Shown piece by piece: positions 1-7,300 of a stretch of 8,042 nt of DNA. A model generated the notes under the pieces. It made no database searches, was not told the DNA's origin, and saw nothing but the letters and a program-made list of their open reading frames with translations. A program made the translations under genes and the position numbers. Source of the stretch: an uncultured Shinella sp. (GTDB taxonomy: Bacteria; Pseudomonadota; Alphaproteobacteria; Rhizobiales; Rhizobiaceae); contig CAMPIK010000090.1 of assembly GCA_946886325.1 (NCBI GenBank), positions 1 to 8,042 on the forward strand, in the 5' to 3' direction. Positions within the stretch are counted from its first letter, which is position 1; each line of letters begins with the position of its first letter.

Positions 1-74
1 ATCCAGTCCTCGCTGCCGCCGCCGGAGAAGCCGGAGGACGAGCTGTCGGACGACGGCGGCAGCGAGGACTGGAT
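1..74. repeat. Perfect 21-bp inverted repeat at window edge
   Basis: Bases 1-21 are the exact reverse complement of 54-74, with a 32-nt spacer (22-53). Pairing stops at 22/53 (c opposite a). The left arm starts at the first base of the window, so its full extent is unknown. It lies inside the Ser/Gly-rich tail of the DUF2207 gene: one arm encodes IQSSLPP and the other GGSEDW. Either it is a real hairpin in the gene, or the end of the assembled sequence is a fold-back copy. Confidence 0.9.
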
Positions 75-1898
75 CGTGCTGGCCATCGAGCCCGCAAAAC
101 CGCCCATGCGGTCGGAGAAACTGCCGGCACCGAGGATGTCGACGCCATACCAGTGCGGCGCATAGGCGGTGGCGGCGCCGGCGGCGACTGCGGCGGCCAA
201 CCAGCGATCGAAGGTCTGCGACCATGGCTTCTCGACCCCGAGTGCGACGGCATAGGGCAGCAGCGTCTCGAAATGGCGGGGCGACATTTCCGGCGCGCCG
301 GCCATGTTCATCCGGTCCTTTTCGGCGAGCGACAGATAGAGCCGCAGCCCCTCGATGCCATCCATCATCTTCCGGCCGATCGGCGTCGGCGCGCCCATCA
401 GGAAGAAGAACAGCATATTGACGAGGACGATGCCGCCGACGGCCGCGAAGATCGGCAGTTCGTCGATCGCGGAGCCGCTCATCACCACGGCGGTCATGAT
501 GCCGCCGAAGAGGGTGAGGCACACGAAGGAAACGAAAGCGATCATCAGGATCGCTAAGATACGGGCGCCTAGGCTGCGCGCCCGCCGGAGTTTCTGGCCG
601 AGCGCCACCGCGAAAAGCGAGATGAAGGCGGATGCGGCGACCGGCAGGAGGATAAGCACGATCCGGTTCTCGGTCAGCGGACCCACAAGAAAGAGCGCGG
701 CGAGGCCAAGAGCCGAGAGCAGGAGCCCGCCGATCACATAGGGCCAGTTGGCGATGTAGAATTTGTTGCGGTGCTCCTTCTCCATGGCCGTGCGGAACGT
801 GCCGCCGATCGACTGGACGCGGATGCCGTTGTCCTTGCCGATCGTCAGGCTCTCGCCCTTGCCTTCGAGCGAATGGAGGATGGCGGCTTCCCCGACCGGC
901 AGCGTGCCGTCATCGTCCTTGTCCGTCCGCTTGACGATGATGGAGGACTTCAGATCCTCCAGCACGACATACCCCTTGACCGCGAGGTTGAGGAGTGCTG
1001 CGGAAAAGGCCGTCCAGCCCTGTCCCGAGAAGCCCTTCTCCTCGATATAATTGACGAGCGCGGGCGAAGCGCCATCAGGCGCATCCCAGCGCGGGACGAT
1101 CACGCCGCTCGCCGGATCGCGCCCGACGCGCAGCCATGCGCCCACATTGTAGATCAGCACCAGCACAAAAGCGGCGACGGAGACCAACAGGACGCGATTG
1201 TCCTGAAGATAAAGCAGCCGCTCCTCGGCCGCCGACGGGCGCGCGATGGTGCCTTTCGGCATCTTGACGGCGATCGTCAGGCCTTCCTGGGGGGCAAGCT
1301 CGCGGGTCGTCGCAAAATGCACGCGATTGCCCTCGGTCCGGCCGACCGCGTCCTTGCCGGTCGCGCCGAAGGGGCCGGTGAACCAGGCGATCTCCTGCGC
1401 CTCGACGCCATCAGGCAAGGTGACGGTCGCCGTCACGTCGTGGATCATGAAGGCCCAGTCGGTGCCGGTCACGTTCCAGTAGAGTTCGTCATGCGTGTCG
1501 AAGAAGCGGATCTGGCGCGTCGTCTCGTAGGTGAACTCGTAGGTGTGGCGGCCCGGTTCAAGCAGGCGGTCGGCGGAACCAAAATAGATGCGGATGCCAC
1601 GGTCGATGCTTTCGGTGTGATAGGGCTCGGCCGCACCGTCCCGGCGCGCGGAGACGATCTTGAAACCCACCTCGCGCCTGCGTCCCTCGCCGTCGACGAA
1701 GGTGAGCGGAAAGTCGCGATAGATGCCGCGCCTTATCTGGTTGCCCTCGGCAGTCACCTCGATCGTCTCGGTCACGGTGAGCGTGCCGTCCTGCGCAACC
1801 GCGATCCGGCTGTCGTAGCGCTCGATCGCCTCCAGCGCATGCGCCGCGCCGATGCCCGACAGAAAGAGGCTGAGGGCGACAAGGACGAGGCGCAGCAT
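1..1898 (-). CDS. DUF2207 domain-containing membrane protein (C-terminus cut by window edge)
   Basis: The frame reads 632 codons from an ATG at 1898 without a stop and leaves the window. Seen: an N-terminal signal peptide (residues 1-21, hydrophobic, ending AHA); an extracytoplasmic beta-rich region (about 22-230) with RRGIYRDFP at 56-64, typical of DUF2207; a membrane segment at about 235-255; a soluble stretch of about 115 residues; then about four membrane segments at 386-407, 410-434, 447-476 and 483-505. A cytosolic-type region follows with GLRLYLSLAEKDR and the ALGVEKPW motif seen in this family, and the tail is rich in Ser and Gly (SSSSGFSGGGS), also typical. A GGGAG ribosome site lies 6 nt before the start. 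The gene follows lemA by 14 bp, so the two are probably co-transcribed. The molecular function of DUF2207 proteins is not established; an envelope role is inferred. The last few residues (EDW) lie in an inverted-repeat arm and may be unreliable. Confidence 0.9.
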   Translation of the reverse strand, partial: MLRLVLVALSLFLSGIGAAHALEAIERYDSRIAVAQDGTLTVTETIEVTAEGNQIRRGIYRDFPLTFVDGEGRRREVGFKIVSARRDGAAEPYHTESIDRGIRIYFGSADRLLEPGRHTYEFTYETTRQIRFFDTHDELYWNVTGTDWAFMIHDVTATVTLPDGVEAQEIAWFTGPFGATGKDAVGRTEGNRVHFATTRELAPQEGLTIAVKMPKGTIARPSAAEERLLYLQDNRVLLVSVAAFVLVLIYNVGAWLRVGRDPASGVIVPRWDAPDGASPALVNYIEEKGFSGQGWTAFSAALLNLAVKGYVVLEDLKSSIIVKRTDKDDDGTLPVGEAAILHSLEGKGESLTIGKDNGIRVQSIGGTFRTAMEKEHRNKFYIANWPYVIGGLLLSALGLAALFLVGPLTENRIVLILLPVAASAFISLFAVALGQKLRRARSLGARILAILMIAFVSFVCLTLFGGIMTAVVMSGSAIDELPIFAAVGGIVLVNMLFFFLMGAPTPIGRKMMDGIEGLRLYLSLAEKDRMNMAGAPEMSPRHFETLLPYAVALGVEKPWSQTFDRWLAAAVAAGAATAYAPHWYGVDILGAGSFSDRMGGFAGSMASTIQSSLPPSSDSSSSGFSGGGSEDW

Positions 1899-1912
1899 GG
1901 GGATCTCCCGGA

Positions 1913-2467
1913 TCAGAATTTGACCTGCGGCACCGCCCGGTCGGCAGGATCGTCGATCTCGAAGAACGGCGCCTTCTCGAACTTGAACGTATTTGCCACC
2001 AGATTCGAAGGAAAGCTTTCGACCCGGACGTTGAGATCGCGCGCCGCGCCGTTGTAGTAGCGCCGCGCCATCTGGATCTCGCCCTCGGTGGTTTCCAGCG
2101 AGCGCTGCAATTCGGCGAAATTCTGGTTGGCCTTGAGATCGGGATAGGCTTCGGCGAGCGCAAAGAGCCGGCCGAGCGCCTGGCTCAGCATGCCCTCGGC
2201 CGCCGCCCTGCCCGCGACGTCACCCGACGGCACCGCCTGCGCCCGGTTGCGCAGCTCGACGACATTTTCGAGCGTGCCTTTTTCGTGGGCGGCGTAGCCC
2301 TTCACCGTCTCGATCAGGTTGGGGATCAGGTCGGTACGGCGCTTCAACTGCACGTCGATGCCGGACCAGGCCTCCTCCTTCATCTGCCGCGCCTTCACCA
2401 GGCCGTTGTAGATGACGATCGCATAGAGCGCGACCACGGCCACGATTGCCAGACCGATCAGTTCCAT
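1913..2467 (-). CDS. lemA: LemA family protein
   Basis: This 184-aa protein has the full LemA layout. A single N-terminal membrane segment (about 3-21) is followed by the family signature, with YNGLVKARQ at 20-28, EAWSGIDVQLKRR at 32-44 and DLIPNLIETVKGY at 46-58. A long helical region follows, and the C-terminal part (about 135-171) contains RRYYNGAARDLN and VANTFKFEKAPFFE. The length matches the usual 180-200 aa. An AAGGGGG ribosome site lies 7 nt before the ATG at 2467. LemA proteins are membrane-tethered helical-bundle proteins whose biochemical role is unsettled. They often sit beside DUF2207 or TPM-domain (YgcG-type) genes, as here, where the DUF2207 gene begins 14 bp downstream. A shared envelope function is inferred from this pairing. 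No frameshift or missing block is visible. Confidence 0.95.
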   Translation of the reverse strand: MELIGLAIVAVVALYAIVIYNGLVKARQMKEEAWSGIDVQLKRRTDLIPNLIETVKGYAAHEKGTLENVVELRNRAQAVPSGDVAGRAAAEGMLSQALGRLFALAEAYPDLKANQNFAELQRSLETTEGEIQMARRYYNGAARDLNVRVESFPSNLVANTFKFEKAPFFEIDDPADRAVPQVKF

Positions 2468-2686
2468 TGCCGTTCCCCCTTGTTGTCGCGCGACATTACC
2501 ACCGCGCGCGGATCAGGGAAGTCCCACGCGGCGATGCGCGGATGGCGAAGAAGGCGATCCTATCTCCAACAATCTTGAGATTTCTCCGGAAGCTATCGGG
2601 CGGTGTTTCCTGGGGAACGGCGCGGCGGCGACGACGGAGCGATAGTGGCTTCAACGAAACGGCAACCCCAAACGAAGTCCACCGCC

Positions 2687-2884
2687 ATGAAAACCCTCGC
2701 TCTCGCCATCAACGTCATCGGCTTCTCGGTTCTCTTCCTCACCTACGCCGCCGGTGCACAGGTGGAGCGCCCCTCCGGCGTCCGTCGCGCGCTCCAGACC
2801 TATGCCGGCCAGCTTCCGACCGGCACCTTCCCGACGCTGAAGCCGGTCTGGGAACTCGGCGTGCAGGTCACGCGGGCCGCCTGA
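2687..2884 (+). CDS. Small predicted exported or membrane-anchored hypothetical protein (65 aa)
   Basis: I do not recognise this protein. From the ATG at 2687 it reads 65 aa: a hydrophobic N-terminus (about residues 3-24, MKTLALAINV through TYAAGA) that could be a signal peptide or a single membrane anchor, then a short polar tail with several prolines and a Trp. The same frame is open further upstream to an ATG at 2603, but that adds a polar, Arg-rich leader in front of the hydrophobic segment. The 2687 start is preferred because it puts the hydrophobic stretch at the N-terminus. Only a weak ribosome site (GAAG) is seen upstream. The gene diverges from lemA across 219 bp and converges on the 62-aa gene with 27 bp between stops. 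Coding status rests on the hydrophobic leader and on its fit between neighbours. Confidence 0.55.
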   Translation: MKTLALAINVIGFSVLFLTYAAGAQVERPSGVRRALQTYAGQLPTGTFPTLKPVWELGVQVTRAA

Positions 2885-2911
2885 CGGCAGGCAGCCCTTC
2901 CCTTGATCATT

Positions 2912-3100
2912 TCATTGAAAATGTGTCGGGCGGGCCGTCGTTGCGTCCGAGCCGACCTTTCGGCCTTCGACCGGACGATCCAGCTTTACACCAGCGGGTA
3001 GCTCGACCTGCGGCCTCTCATTGCGATCGCCGCGCCGGATGGCATTCCATTCCTGTTCCAAGCGCGCATAGACGTCGGTCGGCACATACATGTATTGCAT
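2912..3100 (-). CDS. Small hypothetical protein (62 aa), candidate stress-regulated
   Basis: I do not recognise this protein. It begins MQYMYVPTDVYARLEQEWNA, is polar, has no membrane segment, and ends in a basic, probably disordered tail. A longer reading from an ATG at 3160 is possible, but the 3100 start has a strong GGGAG(AA) ribosome site 6 nt upstream and the longer leader overlaps the candidate promoter, so 3100 is chosen. A GGAAC-N18-TT element lies 30 bp upstream of the start, which suggests expression by the general-stress sigma factor (RpoE2/EcfG type). It is on the same strand as the 94-aa gene, 93 bp downstream of it, and appears to have its own promoter. The clean start signals make it likely to be a real gene; its function is unknown. 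Confidence 0.7.
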   Translation of the reverse strand: MQYMYVPTDVYARLEQEWNAIRRGDRNERPQVELPAGVKLDRPVEGRKVGSDATTARPTHFQ

Positions 3101-3129
3101 CGTGTTCTCCCTGAAATTCGACGGGGGAA

Positions 3130-3154
3130 AATGCAATGGCGCCGTTAAGGTTCC
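3130..3154 (-). promoter_or_regulatory. Candidate RpoE2/EcfG-type promoter for the 62-aa gene
   Basis: Read on the minus strand, GGAAC (3154-3150) is followed by exactly 18 bases and then TTTT starting at 3131. This fits the GGAAC-N18/19-TT consensus described for Sinorhizobium meliloti RpoE2. The -10 end lies about 30 bp before the ATG at 3100, which would leave a short leader containing the GGGAG site. Identified by eye only. Confidence 0.55.
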
Positions 3155-3193
3155 GATCAATTTGGCTTGCGAGGTGCTGCGGTGGCAGCGCCG

Positions 3194-3478
3194 TCAACCG
3201 CGCTCCGGCAGTCGCGGCCAATAGTGGTCTTCCCGGTAATCTTCCGGGATCGGAACGATGGTGAGGAGCGTGTTGGCCACGAACTCGACCTGCATGGCGA
3301 AATAGGCGATGTCGCGGGGTATCGCCGCTCCCGTCACCTGATGGCGCACGTGATAGTGGTCATGGCCGGCCCTTGCCAGTCGCCGGCGCGCCTCGCGCCA
3401 GACGTCCGCCGGCCCGGCGCCCGGCGCGCCCTCTTCAACCACTTCGACATCCCGTCCCGCCACAACACGCAAGTTCAA
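3194..3478 (-). CDS. Hypothetical protein (up to 94 aa), non-ATG start
   Basis: I do not recognise this protein. The frame is open from a stop at 3563-3565 to the TGA at 3194 but contains no ATG in the 5' part. The given start is the TTG at 3478, with only a poor ribosome site. A GTG at 3442, preceded by the purine-rich GGGACGGGA, would give an 82-aa protein and may be the true start. The product is soluble, with a helical Arg-rich block (VWREARRRLARAGHDHYHVRHQ), a middle part (IAYFAMQVEFVANTLL, about 58-73) and an acidic, aromatic end (PEDYREDHYWPRLPERG). No catalytic motif is visible. It lies between the terminator-like hairpin that follows the ferritin-like gene and the 62-aa gene, all on the minus strand. 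The protein-like composition supports a real gene; the start is uncertain. Confidence 0.6.
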   Translation of the reverse strand: MNLRVVAGRDVEVVEEGAPGAGPADVWREARRRLARAGHDHYHVRHQVTGAAIPRDIAYFAMQVEFVANTLLTIVPIPEDYREDHYWPRLPERG

Positions 3479-3567
3479 TGGAAACCAGGCCCCGACTGTT
3501 CTCGAAGGGGCAATTCTGGCGCAACAAACTTGCGGCTGGCTTAAGGGAGCTGCCTTTTGTCGTCAGG

Positions 3568-3599
3568 CGAGGTGCGCCGCGTTGTCGGGGCGCACCTCG
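3568..3599 (-). terminator. Strong hairpin after the ferritin-like gene (terminator-like, no U-tract)
   Basis: A perfect 11-bp GC-rich stem (3568-3578 pairing with 3589-3599) with a 10-nt loop begins 12 bp beyond the stop codon of the ferritin-like gene. On the minus strand no run of T follows the stem directly, so it is not a textbook intrinsic terminator. It may act as a 3' mRNA stabiliser or support Rho-dependent ending. Confidence 0.5.
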
Positions 3600-3611
3600 G
3601 GAGTTGCCGTA

Positions 3612-4112
3612 TCAGGCCACTTTTTTCTGGGCGGCGGCGTTGATCGCAGTCTCGGCAAGACCCGTCAGCGCCTCATCGGTCTTCGATTCCTCGTTCAGCG
3701 TCGCGTCGAGCAGCTTCACTGCCTTGGTGTGGCCGAGTTGCTGCGCCCAGGCCTTCAGCGTGCCGTAGCGCGTGATCTCGTAATGCTCGACGGCCTGGGC
3801 CGAGGAAATGAGGCCGGCATCGAGCGCGGCCGTGCCCTTGAAGTCCTCGATGATCTCCTCGCCTTCCGCGATGATGCCCTGGATCGCCTCGCAGGTCTTG
3901 CCCTGCGCGCGCTTGCCGATGATCTCGAACACCTGCTGCAGGCGCTCGACATGGCCTTCGGTTTCTTCCTTGTGCTTTTCGAAGGCCGCCTTGAGTTCCG
4001 GCGCCTGCGCCGCGCGCGCCATCTTCGGCAGCGCCTTCAGCACCTGGCGCTCGGCATAGTAGATGTCTTTCAGCGTGTCGTAGAAGAGATCGTTCAGTGT
4101 CTTCTCTGCCAT
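3612..4112 (-). CDS. YciE/YciF-type ferritin-like protein (DUF892)
   Basis: This 166-aa protein begins MAEKTLNDLFYDTLKDIYYAE and matches the DUF892 (YciE/YciF) family over its whole length: a four-helix ferritin-like bundle of the usual size. Visible family features are the DTLKDIYYAERQVLKALPKM helix 1 (12-31), the KHKEETEGHVERLQQVFE helix 2 (46-63), HYEITRYGTLKAWA in helix 3 (110-123) and LLDATLNEESKTDEAL in helix 4 (134-149). Candidate metal ligands are E21, E50/H54, E109/E112 and E142/D146; that assignment is inferred. Family members are cytoplasmic and often induced by osmotic or general stress. The frame extends upstream to 4226, but the 4112 ATG has a GGAG site 8 nt before it and gives the conserved N-terminus. 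A GGAAC-N18-TT promoter candidate lies 48 bp upstream. It is divergent from the hybrid kinase gene. Confidence 0.93.
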   Translation of the reverse strand: MAEKTLNDLFYDTLKDIYYAERQVLKALPKMARAAQAPELKAAFEKHKEETEGHVERLQQVFEIIGKRAQGKTCEAIQGIIAEGEEIIEDFKGTAALDAGLISSAQAVEHYEITRYGTLKAWAQQLGHTKAVKLLDATLNEESKTDEALTGLAETAINAAAQKKVA

Positions 4113-4159
4113 TGGAATGTCTCCGTGTGGTTTTTCTTGTGCGGAAGCCCCGGCCGATA

Positions 4160-4184
4160 AAGCGTTCACGTCCGCCAATGTTCC
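4160..4184 (-). promoter_or_regulatory. Candidate RpoE2/EcfG-type promoter for the ferritin-like gene
   Basis: On the minus strand GGAAC (4184-4180) is followed by 18 bases and then TT (4161-4160), matching the alphaproteobacterial general-stress consensus GGAAC-N18/19-TT. The spacing is identical to that of the candidate in front of the 62-aa gene. The -10 end is about 48 bp before the ATG at 4112. DUF892 genes are commonly stress-induced, which supports the assignment. Found by eye. Confidence 0.55.
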
Positions 4185-4315
4185 GCCTCCCGGCGCGTCC
4201 GGACGATATTTTGCTGACGACTGCATCTGCGCCTTTGACGTCCGTTGGCCCGCGCCCTAAGTCACGCGCGACGGACATATTCGGGCGGGCATCTCGCTCG
4301 GCGCTGGAACCGTCC

Positions 4316-4321
4316 TATAAG
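4316..4321 (+). promoter_or_regulatory. Weak -10-like element upstream of the hybrid kinase
   Basis: TATAAG lies 66 bp before the kinase start and is the best housekeeping -10 match in the 275-bp divergent region (4113-4387). No convincing -35 is seen 16-18 bp upstream. The rest of that region holds no other gene that I can support. Confidence 0.2.
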
Positions 4322-4387
4322 ATCGACGAACAGCGATGGGCGTGCCGGACGCCGTCGCGCGGTTTTGCGTTGGAATGAGGGGATCGA

Positions 4388-7300
4388 ATGACCGGGTACG
4401 ACGCGAACACGGACGACACGGCCGGCCGTCATGCCTTTCTGGCGGGCGGCGGCGAAGCGGCGCGCATCATTGCGTCGCGGGACTGGTCGGCGACATCGCT
4501 CGGGCCGGTCGAGACCTGGCCGCAAAGCCTCAAGACGACGTGCAGCCTGATCCTTCGCTCGCCCCTGCCGATCGTCACCTTGTGGGGCGAAGACGGCATC
4601 ATGATCTACAACGATGCCTATTCGGTTTTCTCCGGCGGCCGGCATCCGCAGATCTTCGGCGTGAAGGTTCGCGAAGCCTGGCCTGAAGTCGCCGATTTCA
4701 ACGACAATGTCATGAAGGTCGTACTCGCCGGCGGCACGCTCAACTATACCGACCGCGAGATGGTGCTCTACCGCCACGACGGCAAGCCGGATCATGTGTG
4801 GCTCAACCTCGACTATTCGCCCGTTCTCGACGAGGACGGCAAACCCTCGGGCGTGATTGCGATCGTGGTCGAGACGACGGCGAAGGTCAAAGCCGAGGAG
4901 CGGCTCAGGAACGAGGGCGACCGGTTGCGCCAGATGTTCGAACAGGCGCCGGGCTTCGTTGCCATCATGGGCGGTTCGAACCACATTTTCGAACTGGCCA
5001 ACAACGCCTATCTGCAACTCGTCGACAATCGCGACGTCGTCGGCAAGCCGATTGCCGAGGCGCTGCCGGAAGTCGTCGAGCAGGGTTTCGTCGAACTGCT
5101 CGACCGCGTGCGGGCAACGCGGCGTCCCTATGTCGGCCGAGGTGCCCGCGTGCTCCTGCGTCGTCGCCACGGCGATGCGCCCGACGAACGCTATCTCGAC
5201 TTCATCTACCAGCCGATCTTCGGCGACGACGGACAGGTGACGGGCATCTTCGTGCAGGGTCATGACGTCACCGAGCAGAAGGCCGCCGAGGAGGCGCTGC
5301 GTGAAAGCGAAAGCCGCTTCCGGCTGGTCGCCGACAATGCGCCGGTGATGCTCTGGATGGGCGACCAGAACGGCAAATGCATCTACCTCAACGAGGCCAA
5401 GCGCGCCTTCTGGGGCGTTGCGCCCGCGGACCTCGACACATTCGACTGGGGCGAGACGGTTCATCCCGACGACCGTGCAGAACTGGAAGCCATCATGCGG
5501 CATGCGATGCGCCGCCAGATGCCCTTTTCGGCCGAGGCGCGCTACCGGCGCAAGGAGGGCAGCTATCGGAGGATCCACACGGATGCCCGGCCGCGTTTCG
5601 GCGGCGGTGGTGAATTTCTCGGCATGATCGGCGTCAATGTCGATGTCACCGAGACGCGGGCGGAGGAAGCTCGCCGCATCGCGTTGATCGACCTCGGCGA
5701 CCGCTTTCGCGAATTGACGGACCCGACGGATATCGCCTTCGCGGCAGCCGAGGTGCTTGGCAAGGTCCATCGCGTCAGCCGCGCCGGCTACGGCACGATC
5801 GACATGGCCAAGGAGACCATCACGATCGACCGCGACTGGAACGCGCCCGGAATCAAGACGATCGCCGGCGTGCTGAATTTTCGCGACTATGGCAGCTATA
5901 TCGATGATCTGAAGCGCGGCGAGACGGTGGTCGTCGCCGACGCGGAGCAGGACCCGCGCACCCGCGAAACGGCAAGTGCGCTGAAGGCGATCAGCGCCCA
6001 GGCCTTCATCAACATGCCGGTGACCGAGCAGGAGGGGCTCGTCGCTCTCCTCTACCTCAATCATGCCGATGCGCGGGAGTGGTCGGACAGCGAGGTCGCC
6101 TTCATCCGCGACGTGGCGGAGCGGACCCGCGTTGCCGTCGAGCGACGGAGGGCGGAGCAGGAACTGCAGCAGATCGCCAACTCGCTGGAGCGGCAGGTCA
6201 ACGAGCGCACCGCCGAGATGAACCGCATCTGGCGCAACGCGCGCGACATTCTCGTCGTCATGGAGGCGGACGAGCGGCTGCGCTCTGTCAACCCGGCCTG
6301 GACCACGGTTCTCGGTCATCTGCCGCGTGAAGTCACGAGCAGGCGCTTCCTGGAATTCCTCGACACCGATGACGCGGCCTTGTGGCAGCGCGGGTGGCAT
6401 GACGGCCAGGTCCGCGAACGCGAGATGCGCTTCCGCCACAAGAACGGATCCTACCGCTGGATTTCCTGGCGCATATCGTCAGAGGACGGTGTCCTGTTCG
6501 GCTATGGCCGCGATATCACGGCGGAAAAGGAGCAGGCGGCAGCGCTGCAGCAGGCGGAAGAACAGCTTCGCCAGGCGCAGAAGATGGAATCGATCGGCCA
6601 GTTGACGGGCGGCGTCGCGCACGACTTCAACAACCTGCTGCAGGTCGTCTCGGGCAATCTCCAGCTTCTCGGCAAGGATGTCGCCGGCAACGAACGGGCC
6701 GAGCAGCGCATCGCGAGCGCGCTTGCGGGCGTCAGCCGCGGCTCGAAGCTCGCCAATCAGTTGCTCGCCTTCGGCCGGCGCCAGCCGCTCGAGCCCAAGG
6801 TCATCAATATCGGCCGCTTCGTCGCCGGCATGGAGGACATGCTCCGGCGCACGATCGGCGAAGCGATCGAGATCGAGACGATCCGCTCGAGCGGCCTCTG
6901 GAACACCTTTGTCGATCCCTCGCAGATCGAAAATGCGGTGCTCAACCTCGCCATCAACGCCCGCGACGCCATGGACGGCGTCGGCAAGCTGACGATCGAA
7001 GTCGGCAACGCCTTCATCGACGACGACTATGTGCGCAAGCATCCGGACCTGGTGCCAGGGCAATATGTGCTGCTTGCCGTCACGGATTCAGGCACCGGCA
7101 TGACGCCGGACGTCATCGAAAAGGCGTTCGAGCCGTTCTTCTCGACGAAGGCCGTCGGCAAGGGCAGCGGACTTGGCCTTTCCATGGTCTACGGCTTCGT
7201 CAAGCAATCCGGCGGGCACATCAAGATCTACAGCGAGCCCGGCGAAGGCACGACGATCCGCATGTATCTGCCGCGCTCCACCCAGAGCGAGGACCGGCTT

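Noticed and set aside
771..2057. Plus-strand open frame of 428 codons opposite DUF2207 and lemA
   Set aside because: It spans two real minus-strand genes and the gap between them, and its composition is that of an antisense shadow.
2472..2476. GGAAC on the minus strand just before lemA
   Set aside because: It overlaps the ribosome site only a few bases from the ATG, too close to act as a -35 element for this gene.
2614..2618. Plus-strand GGAAC upstream of the 65-aa gene
   Set aside because: No TT is found 18-19 bases downstream, so it does not fit the RpoE2/EcfG consensus.
4113..4226. N-terminal extension of the ferritin-like protein to an ATG at 4226
   Set aside because: The extra 38 residues are not family-like, would cover the candidate promoter, and the ATG at 4112 has its own ribosome site and the conserved N-terminus.
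4306..4310. Plus-strand GGAAC upstream of the hybrid kinase
   Set aside because: The bases 18-19 downstream are AA/AC rather than TT.
4262..6439. Very long minus-strand open frame (725 codons) opposite the hybrid kinase
   Set aside because: It lies exactly antisense to a kinase with clear domains. Its translation is an Asp/Arg/Ala/Val-rich shadow typical of the antisense frame of GC-rich genes, with no recognisable domain.
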